Origin: Bradyrhizobium sp.
GTDB taxonomy: Bacteria; Pseudomonadota; Alphaproteobacteria; Rhizobiales; Xanthobacteraceae
Direction of reading: 5' to 3'
DNA length: 36,276 nucleotides
NCBI RefSeq assembly: GCF_017881085.1
Contig: NZ_JADGRI010000009.1
Location: 1-36,276 of the forward strand
The position numbers and the translations under genes are program-made. The notes beneath the pieces are model-generated. The model ran no database searches. It saw nothing but the letters and a program-made list of their open reading frames with translations, and was not told where the DNA came from. Shown in pieces: positions 17,179 through 26,600 of the stretch. Each line of letters starts with the position of its first letter. Position 1 is the first letter of the stretch.

Positions 17179-18408
17179 TCACTTGTCCTGTGACAGCGGC
17201 ATCTGGATGTCGCCCTTGATGTGTTTGATCGGGCCGGCCGACGATGGCATGATGTCGAAGTCGAAGATCTCGGTCGGCAGCCACAACGTCGCGCAGGCGT
17301 TGGGCACGTCGACCACGCCGGAGATATGGCCCTGGCACGGCGCCGTCCCCAGGATCGAGTAGGCCTGCGCGCCGGAATAGCCGAACTTCTTCAGATATTC
17401 GATCGCGTTCAGGCAGGCCTGCCGATAGGCGATATGCACGTCGAGGTAATGCTGCTTGCCCGCCTCGTCGACCGAGATGCCCTCGAAGATCAGATAGTCC
17501 TTGTAGTTCGGCGTGACCGGCGACGGCTTGAACACGGGGTTCTTGATGCCGTATTTCGATACGCCGTCCTTGATGATGTCGACCTTGAGATGCAGCCAGC
17601 CGGCCATCTCGATCGCGCCGCAGAAGGTGATCTCGCCGTCGCCCTGGCTGAAATGCAGGTCGCCCATCGAGAGGCCGCCGCCAGGCACGTAGACCGGGAA
17701 GTAGATCTTCGAACCGCGCGACAGGTCCTTGATGTCGCAATTGCCGCCATGTTCGCGCGGCGGCACCGTGCGCGCGCCTTCCGCCGCGGCCTTCGCCTTG
17801 GCGTCGCCCTTCAGCCGGCCCATATGGGCGGTCGGACCGAACGGCGGATTGGCGAGCCCGGGTACCCGGGTCGGATTGGTGGCGATCAGCGCGGTTTCCC
17901 GCTCGTTCCAGGTCGCCAGCAGTTTCGGATCGGGCAGGCAGCCGATCAGGCCCGGATGGATCAGGCCGGCAAAGTTAACGCCGGGAACGTGCCGCGACGA
18001 GGTGTACATGCCCTTGAAGTCCCAGATCGACTTCTGCGCCAGCGGGAAATGGTCGGTCAGGAATCCGCCGCCGTTCTTCTTGGAGAAGAAGCCGTTGAAG
18101 CCCCACAGGCTTTCCTTCACCGGGCCGACGTCGAGCAGGTCGACCACCAGGAGGTCGCCGGGCTCGGCGCCCTTGACGCCGATCGGGCCGGACAGGAAAT
18201 GCACGATCGAGAGGTCGATGTCGCGGACGTCGTCGGCCGAATCGTTGTTCTTGATGAAGCCGCCGGTCCAGTCGTAGGTCTCGACGATGAAATCGTCGCC
18301 GGGACCGACCCACGCCACCATCGGTACGTCTGGATGCCAGCGATTGTGGATCATGTCGTTCTCGTAGGCCGACTGCGTTAGATCGACCTTGATCAGTGTC
18401 TCTGGCAT
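17179..18408 (-). CDS. fmdA: Formamidase (acetamidase/formamidase family)
   Basis: A 409-residue enzyme matching formamidase FmdA in length and in features throughout: the opening ETLIKVDLTQSAYENDMIHN, WHPDVPMVAWVGPGDDF, HFLSGPIGVKGAEPGDLLVVD, a PPREHGGNCDIKDLSRGS segment, GGGLSMGDLHFSQGDGEI and the ending DVPNACATLWLPTEIFDFD. The family hydrolyses formamide to formate and ammonia, some members also acting on acetamide. It is cytoplasmic. ATG 18408 is chosen over TTG 18411 because GGGGAG lies six bases upstream. It lies 34 bp after the urtE-like ATPase gene and before fmdB on the same strand, so the imported amide is probably its substrate and the product ammonia the nitrogen source. Confidence 0.95.
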   Translation of the reverse strand: MPETLIKVDLTQSAYENDMIHNRWHPDVPMVAWVGPGDDFIVETYDWTGGFIKNNDSADDVRDIDLSIVHFLSGPIGVKGAEPGDLLVVDLLDVGPVKESLWGFNGFFSKKNGGGFLTDHFPLAQKSIWDFKGMYTSSRHVPGVNFAGLIHPGLIGCLPDPKLLATWNERETALIATNPTRVPGLANPPFGPTAHMGRLKGDAKAKAAAEGARTVPPREHGGNCDIKDLSRGSKIYFPVYVPGGGLSMGDLHFSQGDGEITFCGAIEMAGWLHLKVDIIKDGVSKYGIKNPVFKPSPVTPNYKDYLIFEGISVDEAGKQHYLDVHIAYRQACLNAIEYLKKFGYSGAQAYSILGTAPCQGHISGVVDVPNACATLWLPTEIFDFDIMPSSAGPIKHIKGDIQMPLSQDK

Positions 18409-18442
18409 CAAAAGCTCCCCTGTTTACAAGCCAAGTTACGGT

Positions 18443-19132
18443 TCAGACGGACAAGAATTTCGAGATTTGCGCGGCATCGACGGCGTCGCGCTTGTCGTCG
18501 CGCACGATCTCGCCGTTCTCAAGCACCAGCACGCGGTCGGCGATATCGAGGGCGAAGCTCAGGACCTGCTCGGAGACCACGATCGACAGGCCGCGCTCGT
18601 CGCGGATCCGTTTCAGCGTGCGCGCCATTTCCTTGATGATCGAGGGCTGGATGCCCTCGGTCGGCTCGTCAAGCAGCAGCACCTTGGGCTTGGTGGCCAG
18701 CGCGCGCGCGATCGCCAGCTGCTGCTGCTGGCCGCCGGACAGGTTGCCGCCGCGACGATTTTTCATTTCCAGCAGCACCGGAAACAGCTCGTAAATGCTG
18801 CCGGGCACCTCGGTCTCGCCCGACACCACCAGACCGGTCTCGATGTTCTCCTTCACCGTCATGGTGGAAAAGATCATCCGGCCCTGCGGCACGTAAGCGA
18901 TGCCCTTGGCCACGCGTTCGTAACTCTTCATGTTGGAGAGCTCGGTGCCGTCCATCGACACCGACCCGCTTTTGGTCGGAACGATCCCCATCAATGACTT
19001 CATCAGCGTGGTCTTGCCCATGCCGTTGCGGCCCATGATCGCCACGATCTCGTTTTGCGCGACCGAGACGTTGAGGCCGTGCAGTACTTCGCTCTGGCCG
19101 TAGGCAACATGCAGATCGGAGATTGCCAGCAT
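18443..19132 (-). CDS. urtE: Urea/short-chain amide ABC transporter ATPase, UrtE type
   Basis: A 229-residue ATPase. Motifs: Walker A GRNGMGKTT (the methionine is typical of UrtE), the YVPQGRMIFSTMTVKENI segment, signature LSGGQQQQLAIARAL, Walker B VLLLDEPTEGIQPSII and switch region VVSEQVLSFAL. It is the second ATPase of the five-gene importer. The fmdA gene follows by 34 bp and the UrtD-type gene precedes it by 76 bp. That spacer carries a small GGTCCG/CGGACC hairpin (19172-19188) and a CTGGT triplicate beside it. AAGGA lies upstream of the ATG. Confidence 0.93.
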   Translation of the reverse strand: MLAISDLHVAYGQSEVLHGLNVSVAQNEIVAIMGRNGMGKTTLMKSLMGIVPTKSGSVSMDGTELSNMKSYERVAKGIAYVPQGRMIFSTMTVKENIETGLVVSGETEVPGSIYELFPVLLEMKNRRGGNLSGGQQQQLAIARALATKPKVLLLDEPTEGIQPSIIKEMARTLKRIRDERGLSIVVSEQVLSFALDIADRVLVLENGEIVRDDKRDAVDAAQISKFLSV

Positions 19133-19208
19133 GGAAGCGTTCCTTATCCTTCGCCGAGCCTGGTCTGGTCTGGTCCGAGAACCGGACCTTACTTTTCGGG
19201 ATCGTGTT

Positions 19209-19964
<756 letters not shown>

Positions 19965-19975
19965 GGTCTATCTCC

Positions 19976-21121
19976 TCATTCCGCCGGTGCGCCGTCGGCA
20001 ACCGGCTTCTCAGCCCAGCCGTCGCCGGATTTCGATTTGCGCGAGGTGAACAGCCCGGCGATCCGCGGCGCCACATAGTCGGTCCAGATCCCGGCGAGAC
20101 CGTTCGGGAAGGCGAGAACGACCGTGATGAACAATCCGCCGAGCCCGAACAGCCACAATTCCGGAAAGGATTCCGACAGGCTGGTCTTGGCGAAGTTGAC
20201 CAGAAGCGTGCCGCATATCGCACCCAGGATCGAGAGCCGGCCGCCCACGGCGGTGTAGATCACCATTTCGATCGACGGCACGATGCCGACAAAGGACGGC
20301 GACATGAAACCGACATTGAGCGCGAACATGGCGCCGCCGACCGCGGCGAACATGGCGGCGACGCAGAAGGCGAAGATCTTGAAATTCGCGACGCTATAGC
20401 CGGAGAAGCGAACCCGGTCTTCCTTTTCGCGCATCGCGACCAGGATACGGCCGAGTTTCGAGTGCCGGATGAACTGGGCGATGAAGATGCAGACGAATAG
20501 CAGACCAACCTCGAAGAAGTAGAGCACGATCTTGGCATGGTCCGGCCGGATGTCCCATCCCTTCAGGGTGCGCAGATCGGTCATGCCGTTGATGCCGCCG
20601 GTGTAGCCCTGCTGGCCCACGATCAGGATGGTCAGGATGGCCGCGACCGCCTGGGTGATGATGGCGAAATAGGTGCCACCGACGCGGCGTTTGAACATCG
20701 CGGCACCGATGATGAAGGCAAACAGGCCAGGCACCAGGATGATGGCGAAGACGGTGAAGGTGAGGCTGTGAAACGGCTGCCAGAATGCCGGCAGCGCGGT
20801 AATCTGGTTCCAGTCCATGAAATCGGGAATGCCGGGGGTCGACTGGATTTTGGTGTTCTCGACGCTCGACGCCTCTAGCTTCAGAAACATCGCCATGCAG
20901 TAGCCGCCGAGACCGAAGAACACGCCCTGCCCGAGGCTGAGAATTCCGCAATACCCCCAGCAGACCACCAGACCCAGCGCCACGAAGGCATAGGTGAGGT
21001 ATTTCGCGACCAGATTCAGCCGGAAGACGTCGAGGCAGAGCGGCAGGATCACCACCAGGAAGGCGGCGAGCAGGAGAATTCCGATAAGCTCCGATCGGTT
21101 GACAAAGCGGTTCTCGGTCAT
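19976..21121 (-). CDS. urtC: Urea/short-chain amide ABC transporter permease, UrtC type
   Basis: A 381-residue membrane protein of the LivM/UrtC type, with LTYAFVALGLVVCWGYCGIL and SLGQGVFFGLGGYCMAMFL near the N terminus, the IAQFIRHSKLGRILVAMREK coupling region near residue 220, and the ending VVLAFPNGLAGIWTDYVAP. The extra segment between helices (about residues 85-120, SSVENTKIQSTPGIPDFMDW) is a usual feature of UrtC and explains its length over LivM. It is separated from urtB by 16 bp on the same strand. Confidence 0.93.
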   Translation of the reverse strand: MTENRFVNRSELIGILLLAAFLVVILPLCLDVFRLNLVAKYLTYAFVALGLVVCWGYCGILSLGQGVFFGLGGYCMAMFLKLEASSVENTKIQSTPGIPDFMDWNQITALPAFWQPFHSLTFTVFAIILVPGLFAFIIGAAMFKRRVGGTYFAIITQAVAAILTILIVGQQGYTGGINGMTDLRTLKGWDIRPDHAKIVLYFFEVGLLFVCIFIAQFIRHSKLGRILVAMREKEDRVRFSGYSVANFKIFAFCVAAMFAAVGGAMFALNVGFMSPSFVGIVPSIEMVIYTAVGGRLSILGAICGTLLVNFAKTSLSESFPELWLFGLGGLFITVVLAFPNGLAGIWTDYVAPRIAGLFTSRKSKSGDGWAEKPVADGAPAE

Positions 21122-21137
21122 GGCTTCAGCCCTTTTG

Positions 21138-22064
21138 TTATTTGCGGACCTTGAGGGCGAACAGACCCTGCGGTCGCAGCATCAGAATTCCGACGACGGC
21201 AAGCAGCGTGAGGACCTTTGCCATCGACCCCGACAGAAAGAATTCCAGCGTCGACTGCGTCTGCGAGATGCTGAATGCTGACGCGATGGTGCCGAGCAGG
21301 CTCGCCGCGCCGCCAAACACCACCACCAGGAACGTATCGACGATGTAGAGCTGGCCCGAGGTTGGGCCGGTCGAGCCGATCATGGTGAAGGCACTTCCGG
21401 CGACGCCGGCGATGCCGCAGCCGAGCGCGAAGGTGTAGCGATCGACCTTCTCGGTATTGATGCCGACCGCGCCGGCCATGATGCGGTTCTGCACCACGGC
21501 GCGGACCTGGCGGCCCCAGCGCGACAAGTACATGACGTAGGCGACCGCGATGGTGATCAGCACCGTCAGCGCCATCACGAAGATGCCGTTGATCGGCACT
21601 TCGATGCTGTCGGAAACATGCAGCGAGCCGAGCATCCACTGCGGCAGTTCGACGCCGACCTCGCGCGCCCCGAAAATCGAGCGATAGGCCTGCTGGAGAA
21701 TTAGGCTCAGGCCCCAGGTGGCGAGCAGCGTATCGAGCGGGCGCTTGTAGAGGTGCCGGATCAGCGCCCATTCCACCAGCATTCCGAGCGCGCCGGACGC
21801 TATGAAGGCCAATATCATCGCCAGGAAGAAATAGCCGGCGAACAGGCCTGGAAGGTAGGCCTGGAAGAAATTCGACGTCATCCAGGTGACGTAGGCGCCG
21901 AGGATCATGAACTCGCCATGCGCCATGTTGATGACGCCCATCTGGCCGAAGATGATGGCGAGACCCAGCGCCATCAGCACGTAGACGGAAAACAGGATCA
22001 GCCCGGCAAAGCCCTGCATGACGAAGATGGAGCCGAGATCACCAATCGAATAGTCGCCGAACAT
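21138..22064 (-). CDS. urtB: Urea/short-chain amide ABC transporter permease, UrtB type
   Basis: A 308-residue LivH/UrtB-type permease. It contains FSVYVLMALGLAIIFGQMGV and INMAHGEFMILGAYVTW, the family hallmark, the RQVRAVVQNRIMAGAVGI coupling region and the ending LMLRPQGLFALKVRK. ATG 22064 is chosen: GGAGG stands eight bases upstream, whereas the twelve further upstream residues derive from the hairpin-bearing spacer. Some UrtB proteins carry a long N-terminal extension; this one does not. It forms the channel with UrtC. Confidence 0.93.
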   Translation of the reverse strand: MFGDYSIGDLGSIFVMQGFAGLILFSVYVLMALGLAIIFGQMGVINMAHGEFMILGAYVTWMTSNFFQAYLPGLFAGYFFLAMILAFIASGALGMLVEWALIRHLYKRPLDTLLATWGLSLILQQAYRSIFGAREVGVELPQWMLGSLHVSDSIEVPINGIFVMALTVLITIAVAYVMYLSRWGRQVRAVVQNRIMAGAVGINTEKVDRYTFALGCGIAGVAGSAFTMIGSTGPTSGQLYIVDTFLVVVFGGAASLLGTIASAFSISQTQSTLEFFLSGSMAKVLTLLAVVGILMLRPQGLFALKVRK

Positions 22065-22087
22065 CGATGTCCTCCGTCGGGGAAAGG

Positions 22088-22118
22088 CCCCGCGTCGCAA
22101 GCGGTTCGCGACGCGGGG
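22088..22118 (-). repeat. Perfect hairpin between urtA-like and urtB genes
   Basis: CCCCGCGTCGC (22088-22098), nine-base loop, GCGACGCGGGG (22108-22118): a perfect 11-bp stem in the 123-bp spacer between the binding-protein stop and the permease start. On the minus transcript it is followed only by CCTTTCCCC, a poor U-run. Position and form match the hairpins after the two other binding-protein genes in this window. Confidence 0.75.
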
Positions 22119-22187
22119 GTCTCAGGCGCGGATTGACGATCCACGCCAGGGAGCAGGTTGGGAAAAGCGCGATTGAAGGCCGAGCGC

Positions 22188-23447
22188 TTACTGGTATCCC
22201 TTGGGGAACGGATCCGGCTCGACCAGATCGGCGGTTTCGAAAACCAGTTCGAACTGGCCGTCGAGCTTGGCGCGACCGACCCGAGTCTTCGACCACAGAT
22301 GGTGGTTTTCGTGGATCCGCACGTAACCTTCCGGCGCACCCTTGAATTCGATTCCCGGCGATGCCGCCGCGATCTTGTCGACGTCGAAGCTGCCGGCCTT
22401 CTCAGCCGTTAACTTCCACAGCCACGGGCCGAGATAGGCGGCCTGCGTCACGTCGCCGATCACCGTCTTCTCGCCCCACATTTTCTTGAAGGCCGGGACG
22501 AACAGCTTGTTGTTCGGATTGTCGAGCGACTGGAAGTACTTCATGCAGGCATAGGCGCCCGCGATGTTCTCGCCGCCGATGCCGTCGATCTCGTCTTCGG
22601 TCACCGAAATCGTGAGCAGCGTCTGCTTCGACAGGTCGATACCGGCCGCCTTGAGCTGCTTGTAGAACGCGACGTTCGATCCGCCGACGACGTCGGTGAA
22701 GATCACGTCCGGCTTGGTCAGCTTGATCTTGTTGATGACCGAGTTGAACTGGGTGTTGCCGAGCGGGTAATATTCCTCGCCGACCACCTTGCCCTTGAGC
22801 ACGTTCTCGACATGCTTGCGCGCGATCTTGTTCGACGTGCGCGGCCAGATGTAATCCGAGCCGACGAAGAAGAACGATTTCGCGCCTTTTTCCTTGGCGA
22901 CCCAGTTGAGGCCGGCGAGGATCTGCTGGGTGGCTTCCTGACCGGTGTAGATAACGTTCTTGGACTGCTCGAGGCCTTCGTAGAAGGTCGGATAATAGAG
23001 CATGCCGTTGTACTGCTCGACAACCGGCAGCACCGCCTTGCGGGAGGCCGAGGTCCAGCAGCCCATGATCGCCGCGACCTTGTCATTGACGAGAAGCTTC
23101 TTGGCTTTCTCGGCGAAGGTCGGCCAATCGCTGGCGCCGTCTTCCTGGATGATCTTGATCTTGCGGCCGAGCACGCCGCCGGCTTCGTTGATCTGCGCGA
23201 TGGCGAGCTTTTCGGACTCGATCGAGCCGGTTTCTGAAATCGCCATGGTGCCGGTGGCCGAATGCAGGATGCCGACGGTCACTTCAGTGTCGGTAACCGC
23301 GAGACCGGTCGTATTGATCGCGGAAGTTGCCGGCGCCTCCGCAAAGGACGGGCGGGGAAGCATGGTTAAGGCGGGAATCGCCGCCATTCCCATCAGCAGC
23401 TTGCGGCGGAACGCCGACTGCAGCCCCTGTTTCTTGTCGTCTGACAT
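22188..23447 (-). CDS. urtA: Urea/short-chain amide ABC transporter substrate-binding protein (UrtA/FmdD type)
   Basis: A 419-residue binding protein with a twin-arginine-like signal (FRRKLLMGMAAIPALTML, cleavage near SFAEA). The mature part shows VTVGILHSATGTMAISETG, AIMGCWTSASRKAVLPVVE and YNGMLYYPTFYEGLEQSKN, which are characteristic of the UrtA/FmdD/AmiC group that binds urea and short amides. It is the first gene of the minus-strand operon that runs through the permeases and ATPases to formamidase. ATG 23447 is chosen; the frame stays open to 23543, but those residues come from the divergent promoter region. Whether the ligand is urea, formamide or another amide is not decided; fmdA favours amides. 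Confidence 0.92.
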   Translation of the reverse strand: MSDDKKQGLQSAFRRKLLMGMAAIPALTMLPRPSFAEAPATSAINTTGLAVTDTEVTVGILHSATGTMAISETGSIESEKLAIAQINEAGGVLGRKIKIIQEDGASDWPTFAEKAKKLLVNDKVAAIMGCWTSASRKAVLPVVEQYNGMLYYPTFYEGLEQSKNVIYTGQEATQQILAGLNWVAKEKGAKSFFFVGSDYIWPRTSNKIARKHVENVLKGKVVGEEYYPLGNTQFNSVINKIKLTKPDVIFTDVVGGSNVAFYKQLKAAGIDLSKQTLLTISVTEDEIDGIGGENIAGAYACMKYFQSLDNPNNKLFVPAFKKMWGEKTVIGDVTQAAYLGPWLWKLTAEKAGSFDVDKIAAASPGIEFKGAPEGYVRIHENHHLWSKTRVGRAKLDGQFELVFETADLVEPDPFPKGYQ

Positions 23448-23504
23448 GTTCACCCCATTCGTGTTCGAGTACGCGTTATTGCCGGGGCCGAGGATTGCTG
23501 AAAT

Positions 23505-23543
23505 TGTGCAGTGCACAGATACGCAAGATCGCGTATATTGCAC
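23505..23543. promoter_or_regulatory. Nested dyad in the divergent intergenic region (candidate operator)
   Basis: Between the amide-uptake operon and the sensor-kinase gene lie overlapping dyads. TGTGCA-G-TGCACA is at 23505-23517. ATACGC (23519-23524) and GCGTAT (23531-23536) flank AAGATC. Outside these, GTGCA (23511-23515) pairs with TGCAC (23539-23543), giving a larger, nearly centred dyad. The position between divergent starts fits a regulator site, plausibly for the LuxR-type regulator encoded nearby. That assignment is inference. Confidence 0.55.
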
Positions 23544-23611
23544 CGCAAAATAGCGACGTAGATTTTTGACCGCATGGCAGGCGCAGGAATTTGGGAGTCA
23601 GGAGTACCGAA

Positions 23612-26600
23612 GTGGCAGGGCGGCAGCGGATAGACCGCGTCAGGCGCCAATATAATCAATGGGTTGCCAACCAGACGCTGGAAGATTACGCGCTGCGCTT
23701 TACAGCCAAGAGCGCGCGGCGCTGGTCCGCCGCTCGCGTCGCCAACACCGCGCTGGGCGCGATTTCGTTCCTGGCGCTGGAGGCGATCGGCGGCACTATC
23801 ACCCTTAACTATGGCGTCACCAACGCCACCGCGGCCATCCTGGTGGTCAGCGTCATTATCTTCTGCTGCGGCCTGCCGATCGCCTATCACGCCGCCAAAT
23901 GCGGCATCGACATCGATCTCTTAACGCGCGGCGCCGGCTTCGGTTACATCGGCTCGACCATCACCTCGCTGATCTACGCGTCGTTCACCTTCATCTTCTT
24001 CGCGATCGAGGCGGTCATTCTCGCGACCGCGCTTGAGCTGTGCTTCGGCATCCCGCGCCCAATCGGCTATCTCATCAGCGCCGTCGTCATCATTCCGCTG
24101 GTCACCCACGGCATCACGCTGATCAGCCGCTTCCAGCTGTGGACGCAGCCGGTGTGGATCATTCTTCACATCCTGCCCTTTGCGGCGATCGCCTGGGCCA
24201 ATCCCCACTCCTTTGTCGAGTGGAGAAATTTCCCCGGCGAGCACGGCAACCTCGCGGGCCATCTCGATCTCTTGCTGTTCGGCACCGCCGCTTCGGTGGT
24301 GTTCTCGCTGGTGGCGCAGATCGGCGAGCAGGTCGACTTCCTGCGCTTTCTGCCGCGCGACCGGCGAACCTCGAAGACCTCGTGGTGGATCGCGCTGTTG
24401 AGCGCCGGGCCGGGCTGGATCATTCTCGGTTCGCTCAAACTGCTGGCCGGATCTTTCCTGGCCTATTTTGCCCTCAGCCATGGCGTCAGCTACGAGCATG
24501 CGGCCGAACCCGCGCACATGTATCTTGAAGCCTTCCGCTACGTGCTGTCGGAGCCAGATCTCGCGCTGGCGCTGACCGGCACCTTCGTCGTCCTGTCGCA
24601 GCTGAAGATCAACGTCACCAATGCCTATGCCGGTTCGATCGCATGGTCGAACTTCTTTTCCCGCCTCACCCACAGCCATCCCGGTCGCGTCGTCTGGCTG
24701 GTCTTCAACGTGGTGGTGGCGCTGCTGTTGATGGAGATCGGCGTCTACAAGGCGCTCGAACAGACGCTCGCGCTCTACTCCAACGTCGCCATCGCCTGGG
24801 TCGGCGCGCTGGTCGCCGACCTCGTGATCAACAAGCCGCTCGGCCTGCGTCCGCAGCATATGGAATTCAAGCGCGCGCATCTCTACGACATCAATCCGGT
24901 CGGCGTCGGCGCCATGACGACCGCAACCGTGGTCTCGATTGCGGCGTTCTATGGCCTGTTCGGCCCGACGGCGAAGGCGCTGGCGCCGTTCGTCGCGCTG
25001 GTGGTGGCCTTCGTTACCGCGCCGCTGATCGCCTGGGCAACCGACGGCAAATACTACATCGCCCGCAAGCCGAAGCGCAGCTGGCAGAATATCGAAGCGA
25101 TCCAGTGCTGCATTTGCGAGCATTCGTTCGAGCCCGAAGACATGGCGTCGTGTCCGGCCTATGCCGGCCCGATCTGCTCGCTGTGCTGTTCGCTCGACGC
25201 CCGCTGCCACGATCTCTGCAAGCCGCATGCGCGGATCCAGGCACAGGTCTCCGAAACCCTCGGCAAGCTGCTGCCGCAGCCGATCTACGCCCGGATCAAT
25301 TCGCAACTTGGGCATTATCTCAGCGTATTCGCGGTTTCCGCCGGCCTGGTCGGACTGACACTCGGCATGATCTACCTGCAGACCTCGGCAACGGTTCACG
25401 CCGACAACCTGCAGCTCTCCGATGTGCTGTGGAAAGTATTCTTCGCGCTGACCATCATCATCGGCGTGGTCGCCTGGCTGTTCGTGCTGGCACAGCAAAG
25501 CCGCCGCGCGGCGGAAGAGGAAACGAAGCGGCAGACCGCGCTTCTGATTCAGGAAATCGACGCGCACAGGCGCACCGATGCCGAATTGCAGCGCGCCAAG
25601 GAGGTCGCCGAGTCAGCCAACCTGGCGAAGAGCCGCTATGTGGTGGGCTTGAGCCACGAGCTGCGCTCGCCGCTGAATGCGATCTCCGGCTACGCGCAAT
25701 TGCTGGAGCAGGACATGAGCTTGCCGCCAAAGCCGCGGGATCAGGTCCGCGTGGTCCGCCGCAGCGCCGACCATCTGTCGGGGCTGATCGACGGCATTCT
25801 TGATATCTCGAAGATCGAGGCCGGCCGGCTGTATCTGTCGCGCGACGAGGTTCGCCTCAGCGAGTTCCTCGATCAGCTTGTCGGCATGTTCCGCCTGCAG
25901 GCCGCCGCCAAGGGCATCGATTTTGTCTTCAAGCGTCCGGCGGTGCTGCCGGTCGTGGTCTATGCCGACGAAAAGCGGCTGCGCCAGATCCTGATCAACC
26001 TGTTGTCGAACGCCATCAAGTTCACGCACACCGGCAGCGTGCAATTCGTGGTGCATTATCGCAGCCCGGTCGCCGAGTTCGAGGTAGTCGACACCGGCCC
26101 CGGCATTCAGGCATCCGATCTCGAACGCATCTTTGCGCCGTTCGAGCGCGGCGCGCTCGGCGTCTCGCAGCCGCAGACCGGCACGGGTCTGGGGCTGACC
26201 ATCAGCCGCCTGCTCGCGGGCGTGATGGGCGGCGACATCCGGGTCACCAGCACCGTCGGCACCGGCAGCACCTTTCGCGTGAAGATGCTGCTATCGGAGG
26301 TAACCAATCCGACTCGGATCGCGCCGGTCGATGCCCCGGTGTTCGGCTACCACGGTCCGCGCAAGACCATCCTGATCACCGACGACGATCCGGTGCAGCG
26401 CGACTTGTTGCGCGAAGTTCTGACGCCGCTCGGCTTCATTCTACTGAGCGCGCCGGACGGACCCGGCTGCCTCGCGCTCGCCCAGCATTGCCGGCCCGAT
26501 TTGTTCCTGCTGGATATCTCGATGTCGGGCATGGATGGATGGACCGTGGCGGAGACGCTGCGTGCGACCGGCCACCATCAGGCCCGCATCCTGATGGTTT

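Noticed and set aside
23495..23545. Sigma-54 promoter upstream of the amide-uptake operon
   Set aside because: Nitrogen-controlled genes often have one, but no TGGCAC-N5-TTGC match was found on either strand in the divergent spacer.
23921..25567. Minus-strand open frame of 548 codons opposite the transporter-kinase gene
   Set aside because: Composition (Arg, Glu, His, Gln) is typical of antisense reading of membrane-protein codons; no motifs.
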